NCBI RefSeq assembly: GCF_000016285.1
Contig: NC_011984.1
Coordinates: 124,001 to 188,000, forward strand
Direction of reading: 5' to 3'
Length of the DNA stretch: 64,000 nt
From: Allorhizobium ampelinum S4
Lineage (GTDB): Bacteria > Pseudomonadota > Alphaproteobacteria > Rhizobiales > Rhizobiaceae
This document shows, in pieces, positions 1-8,218 of the stretch (positions are counted from its first letter, which is position 1; every line of letters begins with the position of its first letter). A model generated the notes under the pieces. It searched no databases. It had not been told where the DNA came from and saw only the letters and a program-made list of their open reading frames with translations. A program made the translations under genes and the position numbers.

Positions 1-531
1 GTTGAGACCAATGTCCTGCGGGAAGGGCCTTATGGCAGCATGTGGGCGGCCCATGTCGATGACGCTGGTGCCGTGACCGGCTGGGAAGAGCGCGGCCCGG
101 ACTGGCGGGGATTTTCGACGGGCGGATCGAAAGTGCTGTTCCGGCTCGGTGCCAAAGACGCCCTGCGCTTATGCGTCACCGAAGCCGCGATCGACGCCAT
201 GAGTCTGGCCGCTTTCGAAGGGCTGCGCGAGGGAAGCCTCTATCTCAGTACCGGCGGGGGCTGGTCGCCGACGACAGACGTCGCCCTCCGCAAGCTCGTC
301 ACGCGTACGGGTGCACTGCTCGTCGCGGCGACCGATGCCAACAGCCAGGGCGAGAGTTTTGCCTGCCGCCTTCGCGCCATTGCCGATGAGGCGGGCTGCG
401 ACTGGTTACGGCTCAAGCCGCCGGCCGAGGACTGGAATGATGCGCTACGCGCTCGCGAGCAAGGAAGAAACGAAAGAAGAATGGAAAGAGAGGGAGGCCT
501 GCCGCATACCCGCCGGCCGCGTCAAGGGTGA
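1..531 (+). CDS. Toprim-domain protein, 3' end (partial)
   Basis: The reading frame is open from the first base, so the true start lies outside the window and only the last 176 residues are visible. They resemble the C-terminal half of the DUF3991/toprim proteins common on rhizobial plasmids. A toprim-like Glu is seen in VTEAAIDAMS, followed about 50 residues later by an acidic strand ATDANSQGE, consistent with a metal-binding primase or topoisomerase-type fold. Such proteins are thought to act in plasmid DNA metabolism or priming, but no function is shown here. The tail after about residue 150 is rich in Arg and Glu and is probably disordered. It is the first gene of a plus-strand series that continues with DUF1419 and DUF3085. 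Family assignment is moderate; function is unknown. Confidence 0.65.
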   Translation, partial: VETNVLREGPYGSMWAAHVDDAGAVTGWEERGPDWRGFSTGGSKVLFRLGAKDALRLCVTEAAIDAMSLAAFEGLREGSLYLSTGGGWSPTTDVALRKLVTRTGALLVAATDANSQGESFACRLRAIADEAGCDWLRLKPPAEDWNDALRAREQGRNERRMEREGGLPHTRRPRQG

Positions 532-673
532 AGCTTCACCCGGCTACGCCGGCCCTTGACCCGGCCGGACGGAGAGGCGGCTTGAGGGGAGGGGTCAGGA
601 AGGGCTGAAGAGAAGATGGCGACCATGAGGATCCGCTGCGCTATCGCCCGGACGAGGCTGAAGGAGCCCGCTC

Positions 674-1276
674 ATGACCTTCTCTCCCATCCGCAAAGTT
701 TATCAGGGTGTAGCCGATCGCCGGCAGATGTTCCGCATGTTCGATCGACACGCGCAACGCCCCAACCGTTGGGAGGGCAATGATGGTGCACTCTACTGCG
801 GCGAATGGTTCGAGATCGACCCGTCGTCTCATGACTATATGTTCGAGATTCTGCCGCCGCTCTGGACGCGCGGCGAGATGTTCGCCATGCGCGAATTCCT
901 CACCGACAGCATCACCAGCGTTTTCTACACGCTGAAGATCGACGACCGCATGCGGCATTTCCACGGTTATTGCGATCTCGCCGACAGCGGTTCGTCTGAG
1001 CGGATGCGCGATGCGATTGTCGAGCGCGAGACCCGGCCCGTGCGGGCGATGACGCACGAGGAACGCCTGGACCACATCTGGTCGAGCACGAACGACGAGT
1101 ATCGCGGCTATGCCGGTGAGCGTTGGTCAGACCGCGACCGCGGCAAGCGCACCGTGTTGTTCTACGGCGGACGCCAGGGCACGGTCCTGAAGCTGCTCGA
1201 GGATCTCACCGAGGACGAGATCGCTGCCAAGCTTCCGGTGCATTTGCGCTATCTGCCTGACGCGATCGCGGCGTGA
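674..1276 (+). CDS. DUF1419 family protein
   Basis: A 200-residue soluble protein without signal peptide or membrane segments. The start is supported by AAGGAG seven bases upstream of the ATG. The central part, with many Trp, Phe and His residues (for example GEWFEIDPSSHDYMFEILPP), matches the pattern I associate with DUF1419, found on rhizobial plasmids and of unknown function. The following DUF3085 gene has its Shine-Dalgarno sequence overlapping this stop codon, so the two are probably translated together. Its position among anti-restriction-like genes makes a role in plasmid establishment possible, but that is context only. Confidence 0.65.
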   Translation: MTFSPIRKVYQGVADRRQMFRMFDRHAQRPNRWEGNDGALYCGEWFEIDPSSHDYMFEILPPLWTRGEMFAMREFLTDSITSVFYTLKIDDRMRHFHGYCDLADSGSSERMRDAIVERETRPVRAMTHEERLDHIWSSTNDEYRGYAGERWSDRDRGKRTVLFYGGRQGTVLKLLEDLTEDEIAAKLPVHLRYLPDAIAA

Positions 1277-1290
1277 GGAGGATGCTATCC

Positions 1291-1692
1291 ATGCTTTCCT
1301 TTCCGATTGAATCCGTGCGTGCGGTGATCGCCCGCGGCCGCGCCGACGCCCAGGCCAATGGCGGCTACCGCAATCCCCATTATGGCCTTTTTCCCGGTCG
1401 CGACGAACAGCCGGGCGTTTGGCTCGTGGGTGATAACGGTGTCTATCTTTGCTCGAACGGCAAATTGCCCAATGGCGAAAAGCCTTTCGTTGCTTACGCG
1501 CTCGAATGCGATCCTCGCACGAACGACGACTGGTTCGAGGTGAAGCGCATGACGTTCGGCGGGGACGACGGCGTGGAATTCATCGATGCCGCGCAGCTGG
1601 AGGCCATGATATCTGTCTGCCCAAACGCCAGGCATCTCGGCATCACCTTTGACGAGGACTCGATGGAGGTCTTCATCATCGAGTGGTCGTAG
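1291..1692 (+). CDS. DUF3085 family protein
   Basis: A 133-residue protein matching the DUF3085 pattern of rhizobial and other alphaproteobacterial plasmids: an N-terminal helix, then a compact alpha/beta region with NPHYGLFPGRD and a C-terminal acidic strand ending EVFIIEWS. I chose the ATG at 1291 over the GTG at 1273 and the ATG at 1282, because AGGAGG (1276-1281) is nine bases from 1291 but almost touches 1282. No catalytic motif is recognisable and its function is unknown. It follows DUF1419 directly and precedes the giant methylase/helicase by about 100 bases. Confidence 0.6.
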   Translation: MLSFPIESVRAVIARGRADAQANGGYRNPHYGLFPGRDEQPGVWLVGDNGVYLCSNGKLPNGEKPFVAYALECDPRTNDDWFEVKRMTFGGDDGVEFIDAAQLEAMISVCPNARHLGITFDEDSMEVFIIEWS

Positions 1693-1792
1693 CGTCCCGT
1701 CATAGCGGGATCCCCAACGTCAATCAGCGTCTGTTAGTCGCCCCATCCCAGTGGCGGAGCGATGACGCGCGCTTTCACAAGGAGATTTGATC

Positions 1793-4700
1793 ATGAGCAA
1801 CGATCCCTTTACGCTCGATATGTTCGGCAATACTGCACTCTCGTCTGCCCTCGGCCTCGGTGTGACCGCTTTCGGCAGTATTGCCTCCGAAGCTGCCAAT
1901 GACGACAATCCCGAACCCACACCGCCGGCACCCGCCTCGGCCATGCGGCCCGTTGGCGTTCAGGCCCCTATTGCACGCAAACAGGGCGACCGTGAAAACT
2001 TCTATTTCGAGGATGGTGAGGATCGCGGACTGGCCGCCTCCTGGAAAGAGCGTGCTCGGTTGAACATCGCTGCCATTCTTTCCGCCGACCAACTCGAAAA
2101 GCTCGCTATCCCGACGACACGCGAGCAGCAGAGGCGTCTGATCCGGTTCACCGGCTTCGGTGCTGGCGAACTCGCCAACGGGATCTTCCGCCGCCCAGGT
2201 GAGGTGGATTTTAGGGATGGCTGGGACGATCTCGGTTCATCGCTCGAGACCGCCGTATCCGAGAGCGACTATTCCAGCCTCTCGCGCTGCACCCAGTATG
2301 CTCACTTCACGCCGGAGTTCATTATCCGGGCGATCTGGTCGGGATTGCTACGGATGGGTTGGCGCGGCGGCCGGGTGCTGGAACCGGGCATCGGCACGGG
2401 CCTGTTTCCGGCATTGATGCCTGAAGAATACCGTGACACTTCCTATGTCACAGGTATCGAGCTTGATCCTGTGACGGCGCGGATTGCTCGGCTTCTGCAG
2501 CCGAAGTCACGGATCATCACCGGCGATTTCGCCCGCACCGACCTGTCGGCGATCTATGATCTTGCGGTCGGCAACCCACCCTTTTCCGATCGTTCAGTAC
2601 GTTCGGATCGCCAGTATCGCGCGCTCGGACTGCGCCTCCATGACTATTTCATTGCCCGGTCCATCGACCTGCTGAAGCCCGGTGCGTTGGCTGCCTTCGT
2701 CACATCACATGGCACGATGGACAAGGCCGACACGACAGCTCGCGAACATATCGCCAAATCCGCCGACCTGATCGCGGCAATCCGTCTGCCCGAAGGCAGT
2801 TTTCGGCGGGATGCCGGCACGGACGTCGTGGTCGACATCCTGTTCTTCCGCAAGCGCAAGGCCGGTGAGCCGGAGGGCGATCAGGCATGGCTTGACGTGG
2901 ACGAGGTCCGCCCCGCCACTGATGATGAGGGCGCAATCCGGGTCAATCGCTGGTTCGCCCGGAACCCCGACTTCGTTCTCGGCAGCCACGCGCTGACCTC
3001 CGGTCCCTTCGGCGAGACCTATACATGCCGTCCGCGGGCCGGTGTCGATCTCGAGACCGAGCTGAACGCCGCGATCTCCCTTCTTCCGGAAGATCTTTAT
3101 GACGGCGACCCGACCGTAATCGACATCGATCTGGAGGACGAGCTTGGCGTTATCGTCGACCTGCGTTCGACAGGATCGAAGGTTCGCGAAGGCAGCTTCT
3201 TCATCGATAAAGCCCGTGGGCTGATGCAGATGATCGATGGTGCCGCCGTGGCGATCACCGTGCGGAGGGGCCGCTCAGCCGACGGTGTGCCGGAAAAACA
3301 TGTGCGGATCATAGCCAAGCTGATCCCGGTTCGCGACGCCGTCCGCGAAGTGCTGAAGGCACAGGAACAGGGCCGCCCGTGGCGTGATCTCCAAGTGCGG
3401 CTGCGCATCGCATGGTCGTCGTTCGTGCGCGACTTCGGTCCGATCAACCATAAGACGGTCTCGATCTCGGAAGACGCGGAGACTGGGGAGGTCAAGGAAA
3501 CGCATCGCCGGCCGAACCTTCAACCCTTTCTTGACGACCCGGATTGCTGGCTTGTGGCTTCCATCGAGGATTACGATCTCGAAACCGATACTGCTCGTCC
3601 CGGCCCGATCTTTTCAGAACGGATGATCTCGCCACCAGCCCCACCGGTCATCACAAGTCCAGCCGATGCGCTGGCTGTCGTCCTCAACGAACGCGGTCGC
3701 GTCGATGTCGACCACATTGCCGAACTGCTGCATCGCGATCCGGATGTGGTGATTGCCGACCTGGGCGATGCCATCTTCCGGAACCCGGCGGATGGCGCCT
3801 GGCAGACGTCGGATGCTTATCTCTCCGGACCGGTGCGCACGAAACTTACCGCGGCGATCGCAGCCGCCGACCTCGATCCGGCGTTCAAACGGAATGTCAG
3901 CGCGTTGCAAGAGGTGCAGCCCGCCGATCTTCGGCCGTCCGATATCACCGCCCGCCTCGGTGCGCCATGGATCCCGGCCTCCGATGTGGTCGCCTTCGTC
4001 AGGGAGACGATGGGCGCCGAGATCAAAATCCACCACATGCCGGAAATCGGGTCGTGGACGGTGGAAGCCCGCCAGCTCGGGTATATCGCGACTGGCACGT
4101 CGGAATGGGGCACGGACCGCCGCCATGCCGGCGAACTACTCGCCGACGCCTTGAACTCCCGTGTCCCTCAGATCTTCGACACCTTCAAGGATGCCGATAG
4201 CGAGCGCCGGGTGCTTAACGTGGTCGACACGGAAGCGGCCCGTGACAAGTTGCAGAAGATCAAGACCGCCTTTCAGACCTGGATCTGGAGCGACCCGGAT
4301 CGTACAGACCGGCTGGCGCGTGTCTACAACGACCGTTTCAACAATATCGCGCCGCGCAAGTTTGACGGCAGCCATCTTCAACTTCCGGGCGCCTCAGGCG
4401 CCTTTACTTTGTATGGCCACCAGAAGCGCGGCATCTGGCGGATCATCGCCGATGGCTCGACCTATCTCGCCCATGCCGTCGGCGCCGGTAAGACCATGAC
4501 CATGGCAGCCGCCATCATGGAACAGCGCCGGCTCGGGCTGATCGCCAAAGCGATGCTGGTCGTGCCCGGTCATTGCCTGGCGCAGGCTGCGCGCGAGTTT
4601 CTGGCGCTTTATCCGTCGGCCAACATCCTCGTCGCCGACGAGACAAATTTTACCAAAGACAAGCGCGCCCGTTTCCTCAGCCGCGCAGCAACCGCTGTCT

Positions 4701-6886
4701 GGGATGCGATCATCATCACGCATTCCGCCTTCAGATTCATCGGCGTGCCGTCCGCTTTCGAACAACAGATGATCCAGGATGAATTGCAGCTCTATGAGGA
4801 TCTTCTGACGAAGGTGGAGAGTGATGACCGTGTGTCCCGCAAACGCTTGGAGCGATTGAAGGAGGGCTTGGCTGAGCGGCTCGAAGCCCTTTCCACCCGC
4901 AAGGACGACCTCCTGACCATTTCCGAGATCGGCGTCGACCAGATTGTCATCGACGAGGCGCAGGAGTTTCGCAAGCTCTCCTTCGCCACCAACATGTCCA
5001 CACTGAAAGGCATCGATCCGAACGGATCGCAGAAGGCCTGGGACCTTTACGTCAAATCGCGCTTCATCGAGTCAAAGAATCCCGGCCGCGCGCTCGTGCT
5101 GGCCTCCGGCACGCCGATTACCAATACGCTCGGCGAGATGTTCTCGATCCAGCGGCTGCTTGGCCACGAGGCCCTGCACGAACGCGGGCTCCACGAGTTC
5201 GACGCCTGGGCCTCGAACTTTGGTGACGAGAAGACGGAACTCGAGCTTCAACCCTCGGGCAAATACAAACCGGTCAGCCGCTTCTCGTCTTTCGTCAACG
5301 TGCCGGAACTGATCGCCATGTTCCGCGCCTTTGCCGACGTGGTGATGCCGGAGGATCTCAAGGCATATGTGAAAGTTCCCGATATCGCCACCGGCAAGCG
5401 GCAGATCCTGACCGCGGCTCCGAGCCCGGCCTTCAAGACGTATCAGCGGATCCTCGAAGCCCGGATCAAGGCGATCGAGCAGCGCGAGGGACCGGCGCAG
5501 CCCGGTGACGACATTCTGCTTTCCGTCATCACCGACGGCCGTCATGCGGCAATCGACCTGCGGCTCGTGATGCCGGTCATGGAGGACGAGCCGGACAACA
5601 AGCTCAACCTTCTGATCCGCAACGCCTACCGGATATGGCAGGAGACGTCGCATAGCACTTATATACGCCCGGACGGCAAGCCATACGATCTGCCGGGCGC
5701 CGCCCAGATGATCTTTTCCGACCTCGGCACGATCAATGTCGAGAAATCGCGGGGCTTCTCGGCTTATCGCTGGATCCGCGACGAGCTCATTCGGCTTGGC
5801 GTGCCGGCCTCCGAAATCGCCTTCATGCAGGAGTACAAGAAAACCGAAGCCAAGCAGCGCCTGTTTGGCGACGTCCGCGCCGGCAAGGTTCGCTTTCTAA
5901 TCGGCTCGTCGGAGACGATGGGCACCGGCGTTAATGCGCAGCTCCGCCTGAAGGCGCTTCACCATCTCGATGTGCCGTGGCTGCCGTCACAGATCGAGCA
6001 GCGGGAGGGCCGCATCGTCCGTCAGGGCAACCAGCATAATGAGGTCGACATCTTCGCCTATGCCACGCAGGGGTCTCTCGACGCAACGATGTGGCAGAAC
6101 AACGAGCGCAAGGCCCGGTTCATCGCGGCTGCGCTCAGCGGTGACACATCGATCCGCAGGCTCGAAGACCTCAACGAAGGCGCCGCCAACCAGTTCGCGA
6201 TGGCCAAGGCCATCGCCTCCGGCGACGAGCGCCTGATGCAGAAAGCAGGCCTGGAGGCCGATATCGCCAGGCTCGAACGGCTGCGGGCCGCCCATGAGGA
6301 CGACCAGTATGCCGTCCGCCGGCAGATCCGCGACGCCGATCGCGAGATCGAAACGGCCATCCGGCGGATCGGTGAGATCGGCCAGGATATCGAACGTCTG
6401 ATGCCGACGTCGGGCGAAAGCTTCGCCATGACCGTGACGGGAAAGCCATACACCGAGCGCAAGGAGGCTGGACGAGCGCTGATGAAGGAAATCCTCACTC
6501 TGGTTCAGCTACAGCAACAGGGCGAGGTCCACATCGCCAGCATCGGCGGCTTCGACCTCGTCTATGAGGGCGAGAAGTTCGGACGCGGCGACAATTACCA
6601 TTACCAGACGCTGCTGCAGCGCATCGGCGCGACCCAAGAGATCGAACTTCCTGTGACTGTCACCCCGCTCGGCGCCGTCTCTCGCCTCGAACATGCGCTC
6701 GACGGGTTTGTGGCCGAGCGGGAGCGTTATCGTCAGAGGCTTGAAGATTACCGCCGCGGGCTTGCATCCTATCAATCGCGGCAGGGTGGTGAATTCGCCT
6801 TTGCCGACGAGCTGGCGGAAAAGCGCCGGTCACTGCGTGAGGTCGAAGAGGCTTTGGCGAAGTCCATTACTGATGAAGCAGAGTAG
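1793..6886 (+). CDS. Adenine methylase/superfamily 2 helicase fusion, DarB-like
   Basis: A 1697-residue multidomain enzyme. The N-terminal third carries an N6-adenine methyltransferase: an AdoMet-binding motif I LEPGIGTG near residue 198 and the catalytic NPPF near residue 262. The C-terminal half is an SF2/SNF2-type helicase with Walker A AVGAGKT near residue 897, a DEAQ box near 1054, SGTPITN after it, and motif VI QREGRIVRQGNQ near 1404. A coiled, Arg/Glu-rich tail follows. The start at 1793 has AGGAG eight bases upstream; the TTG at 1787 is less likely. The architecture matches large phage and plasmid methylase-helicase proteins such as P1 DarB, which protect incoming DNA from restriction, so an anti-restriction role in a recipient cell is plausible. 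It could instead be a defence-type modifying enzyme; no nuclease domain is seen. Confidence 0.85.
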   Translation: MSNDPFTLDMFGNTALSSALGLGVTAFGSIASEAANDDNPEPTPPAPASAMRPVGVQAPIARKQGDRENFYFEDGEDRGLAASWKERARLNIAAILSADQLEKLAIPTTREQQRRLIRFTGFGAGELANGIFRRPGEVDFRDGWDDLGSSLETAVSESDYSSLSRCTQYAHFTPEFIIRAIWSGLLRMGWRGGRVLEPGIGTGLFPALMPEEYRDTSYVTGIELDPVTARIARLLQPKSRIITGDFARTDLSAIYDLAVGNPPFSDRSVRSDRQYRALGLRLHDYFIARSIDLLKPGALAAFVTSHGTMDKADTTAREHIAKSADLIAAIRLPEGSFRRDAGTDVVVDILFFRKRKAGEPEGDQAWLDVDEVRPATDDEGAIRVNRWFARNPDFVLGSHALTSGPFGETYTCRPRAGVDLETELNAAISLLPEDLYDGDPTVIDIDLEDELGVIVDLRSTGSKVREGSFFIDKARGLMQMIDGAAVAITVRRGRSADGVPEKHVRIIAKLIPVRDAVREVLKAQEQGRPWRDLQVRLRIAWSSFVRDFGPINHKTVSISEDAETGEVKETHRRPNLQPFLDDPDCWLVASIEDYDLETDTARPGPIFSERMISPPAPPVITSPADALAVVLNERGRVDVDHIAELLHRDPDVVIADLGDAIFRNPADGAWQTSDAYLSGPVRTKLTAAIAAADLDPAFKRNVSALQEVQPADLRPSDITARLGAPWIPASDVVAFVRETMGAEIKIHHMPEIGSWTVEARQLGYIATGTSEWGTDRRHAGELLADALNSRVPQIFDTFKDADSERRVLNVVDTEAARDKLQKIKTAFQTWIWSDPDRTDRLARVYNDRFNNIAPRKFDGSHLQLPGASGAFTLYGHQKRGIWRIIADGSTYLAHAVGAGKTMTMAAAIMEQRRLGLIAKAMLVVPGHCLAQAAREFLALYPSANILVADETNFTKDKRARFLSRAATAVWDAIIITHSAFRFIGVPSAFEQQMIQDELQLYEDLLTKVESDDRVSRKRLERLKEGLAERLEALSTRKDDLLTISEIGVDQIVIDEAQEFRKLSFATNMSTLKGIDPNGSQKAWDLYVKSRFIESKNPGRALVLASGTPITNTLGEMFSIQRLLGHEALHERGLHEFDAWASNFGDEKTELELQPSGKYKPVSRFSSFVNVPELIAMFRAFADVVMPEDLKAYVKVPDIATGKRQILTAAPSPAFKTYQRILEARIKAIEQREGPAQPGDDILLSVITDGRHAAIDLRLVMPVMEDEPDNKLNLLIRNAYRIWQETSHSTYIRPDGKPYDLPGAAQMIFSDLGTINVEKSRGFSAYRWIRDELIRLGVPASEIAFMQEYKKTEAKQRLFGDVRAGKVRFLIGSSETMGTGVNAQLRLKALHHLDVPWLPSQIEQREGRIVRQGNQHNEVDIFAYATQGSLDATMWQNNERKARFIAAALSGDTSIRRLEDLNEGAANQFAMAKAIASGDERLMQKAGLEADIARLERLRAAHEDDQYAVRRQIRDADREIETAIRRIGEIGQDIERLMPTSGESFAMTVTGKPYTERKEAGRALMKEILTLVQLQQQGEVHIASIGGFDLVYEGEKFGRGDNYHYQTLLQRIGATQEIELPVTVTPLGAVSRLEHALDGFVAERERYRQRLEDYRRGLASYQSRQGGEFAFADELAEKRRSLREVEEALAKSITDEAE

Positions 6887-7018
6887 AAAAACATGCGGTT
6901 GGTGCAGCATTGTAGCGGTACCACGAGAATGGCTATCTCCCGCGAAGGAGGCGGCCATTTTCTTTGTTTTTCAGCCGCTTTGGCACGCAATCGCCGCCGT
7001 CAAGTCGAAGAGCGAAAG

Positions 7019-7879
7019 TTACTTATCCACCTGATAAAGAGTTGGATCCACGAGATTGATCTTCTCGCCTGGTTTGAACCCAAATACCTTCTCGAATTTT
7101 TCAGGCCCGAGCAACAGAGCGGCTTCATCCAGCAGGTGCTGGTTTCGTGAATTCAAGTATTCGGGTGGCGGTGGCAGTGACGCTGGCATCCTCTGGGCCG
7201 CGAACATTTGCACCTCGCTTCTCAACGATAGTAACCGGTTCAACAGCTCAGGCTCGTCAGCCAAAACCTTGCTCGCATGTTTGGTGAAATCGTCAGGTTC
7301 TTGCATCGGTGCACCTCCGCTCGGGCTTTGACCGCCTCCGACTGGCCTCGGTCCGGTCCATGTCCCAGACACCGAGAGCGCTTTTGAAGAGGCGCCGCAG
7401 CTTGCGATTTTCGCCGCCCATGCCGCGTGCTGCAGGCCATATGTCCCGTAGATGAAAGTGCTCGCCGCATAGCCTCGAGCGCCAGACACCGTCAAGGGCG
7501 CGACCTTTCCAAGCCCTGTAGCGTATAAGACCTGATTGGCGAGTTGATGGCAAACCCCGTCAACGCCATAGGTGAAGATTGTACCACGGGCTCCTGGTAC
7601 AGTTCGCGAGTCCGCATTGGGTGTGACGAGGCAACTGGCGAAAGCGAGGCTTCCGCGCTGGGAGCCGAGCGCAACCGTTGGATTCCCCGGTATCTTTCCT
7701 GTCGGGTGATAACTTCCCCAGCAAAACCAATAAAATTTCTTTGCCGCTATCACATCGGCGATTTTGGGATAGCTGTTTTTCTGATTGTCGAAGTTGGTCA
7801 CCCAGGTGTGGTCGACGGGTGATCCGTTCACGAACGCCGGTACGGCCCACGCATATAAGGTTGTGCTCGCCGCTGCCAT
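7019..7879 (-). CDS. Uncharacterised protein with possible papain-like fold
   Basis: I do not recognise this 286-residue protein. The start at 7879 is preferred over 7930, because GGGAGG lies seven bases upstream of it and nothing suitable precedes the other. Two motifs stand out: DHTWVTNF (His24) near the N-terminus and GVDGVCHQLANQ (Cys110, His111) after it. A His-Trp strand followed by a Cys helix is the order seen in circularly permuted papain-like (LRAT/NlpC-related) proteins. A Gly/Pro-rich linker near residue 170 joins a helical C-terminal part of about 100 residues. It is the only minus-strand gene in the first 16.9 kb and appears less GC-rich than its neighbours, suggesting separate acquisition. 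A cysteine hydrolase, toxin or effector are all possible; none is shown. Confidence 0.55.
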   Translation of the reverse strand: MAAASTTLYAWAVPAFVNGSPVDHTWVTNFDNQKNSYPKIADVIAAKKFYWFCWGSYHPTGKIPGNPTVALGSQRGSLAFASCLVTPNADSRTVPGARGTIFTYGVDGVCHQLANQVLYATGLGKVAPLTVSGARGYAASTFIYGTYGLQHAAWAAKIASCGASSKALSVSGTWTGPRPVGGGQSPSGGAPMQEPDDFTKHASKVLADEPELLNRLLSLRSEVQMFAAQRMPASLPPPPEYLNSRNQHLLDEAALLLGPEKFEKVFGFKPGEKINLVDPTLYQVDK

Positions 7880-8218
7880 TTCCCACCCTCCCAAAAAAAA
7901 GTCCCCCGACTTGCTGGATGATCCTGCCATGTTCGGTTGAAATCAAGATGAGCGAATAGAAAAGAAAAAGAAGCCTAAAATTGAACTGGTGCTCGCAGAC
8001 CAACCGGCCCGCTGTCGCTGTCGCTCAACCGCCCCCTCCTCAACCCTGCCCGTCATTCTCGCAAGGCTTTGCCCCGCTCGCCCTGACGGCCAAGGCCGCT
8101 CGGGCGCAGTTGCACCGGCCCGTCCGCTCCGCGCCCCGGGAAGTGTCTTCGGAAGGAACTGAAGACGGATAAGAGCTGGCATTGGGCCGGCTCGGCAATC
8201 CCGGAAGGAGCCAATCTC
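7880..8218. other. Divergent intergenic region
   Basis: About 340 bases between the divergently transcribed orphan gene and the ParB-like gene. The half next to the orphan gene is AT-rich with an A8 tract; the half before the ParB-like gene is GC-rich with several short inverted repeats. AGGAG at 8204-8208 serves the ParB-like start. Promoters for both genes should lie here, but I see no convincing -35/-10 pair. Confidence 0.4.
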
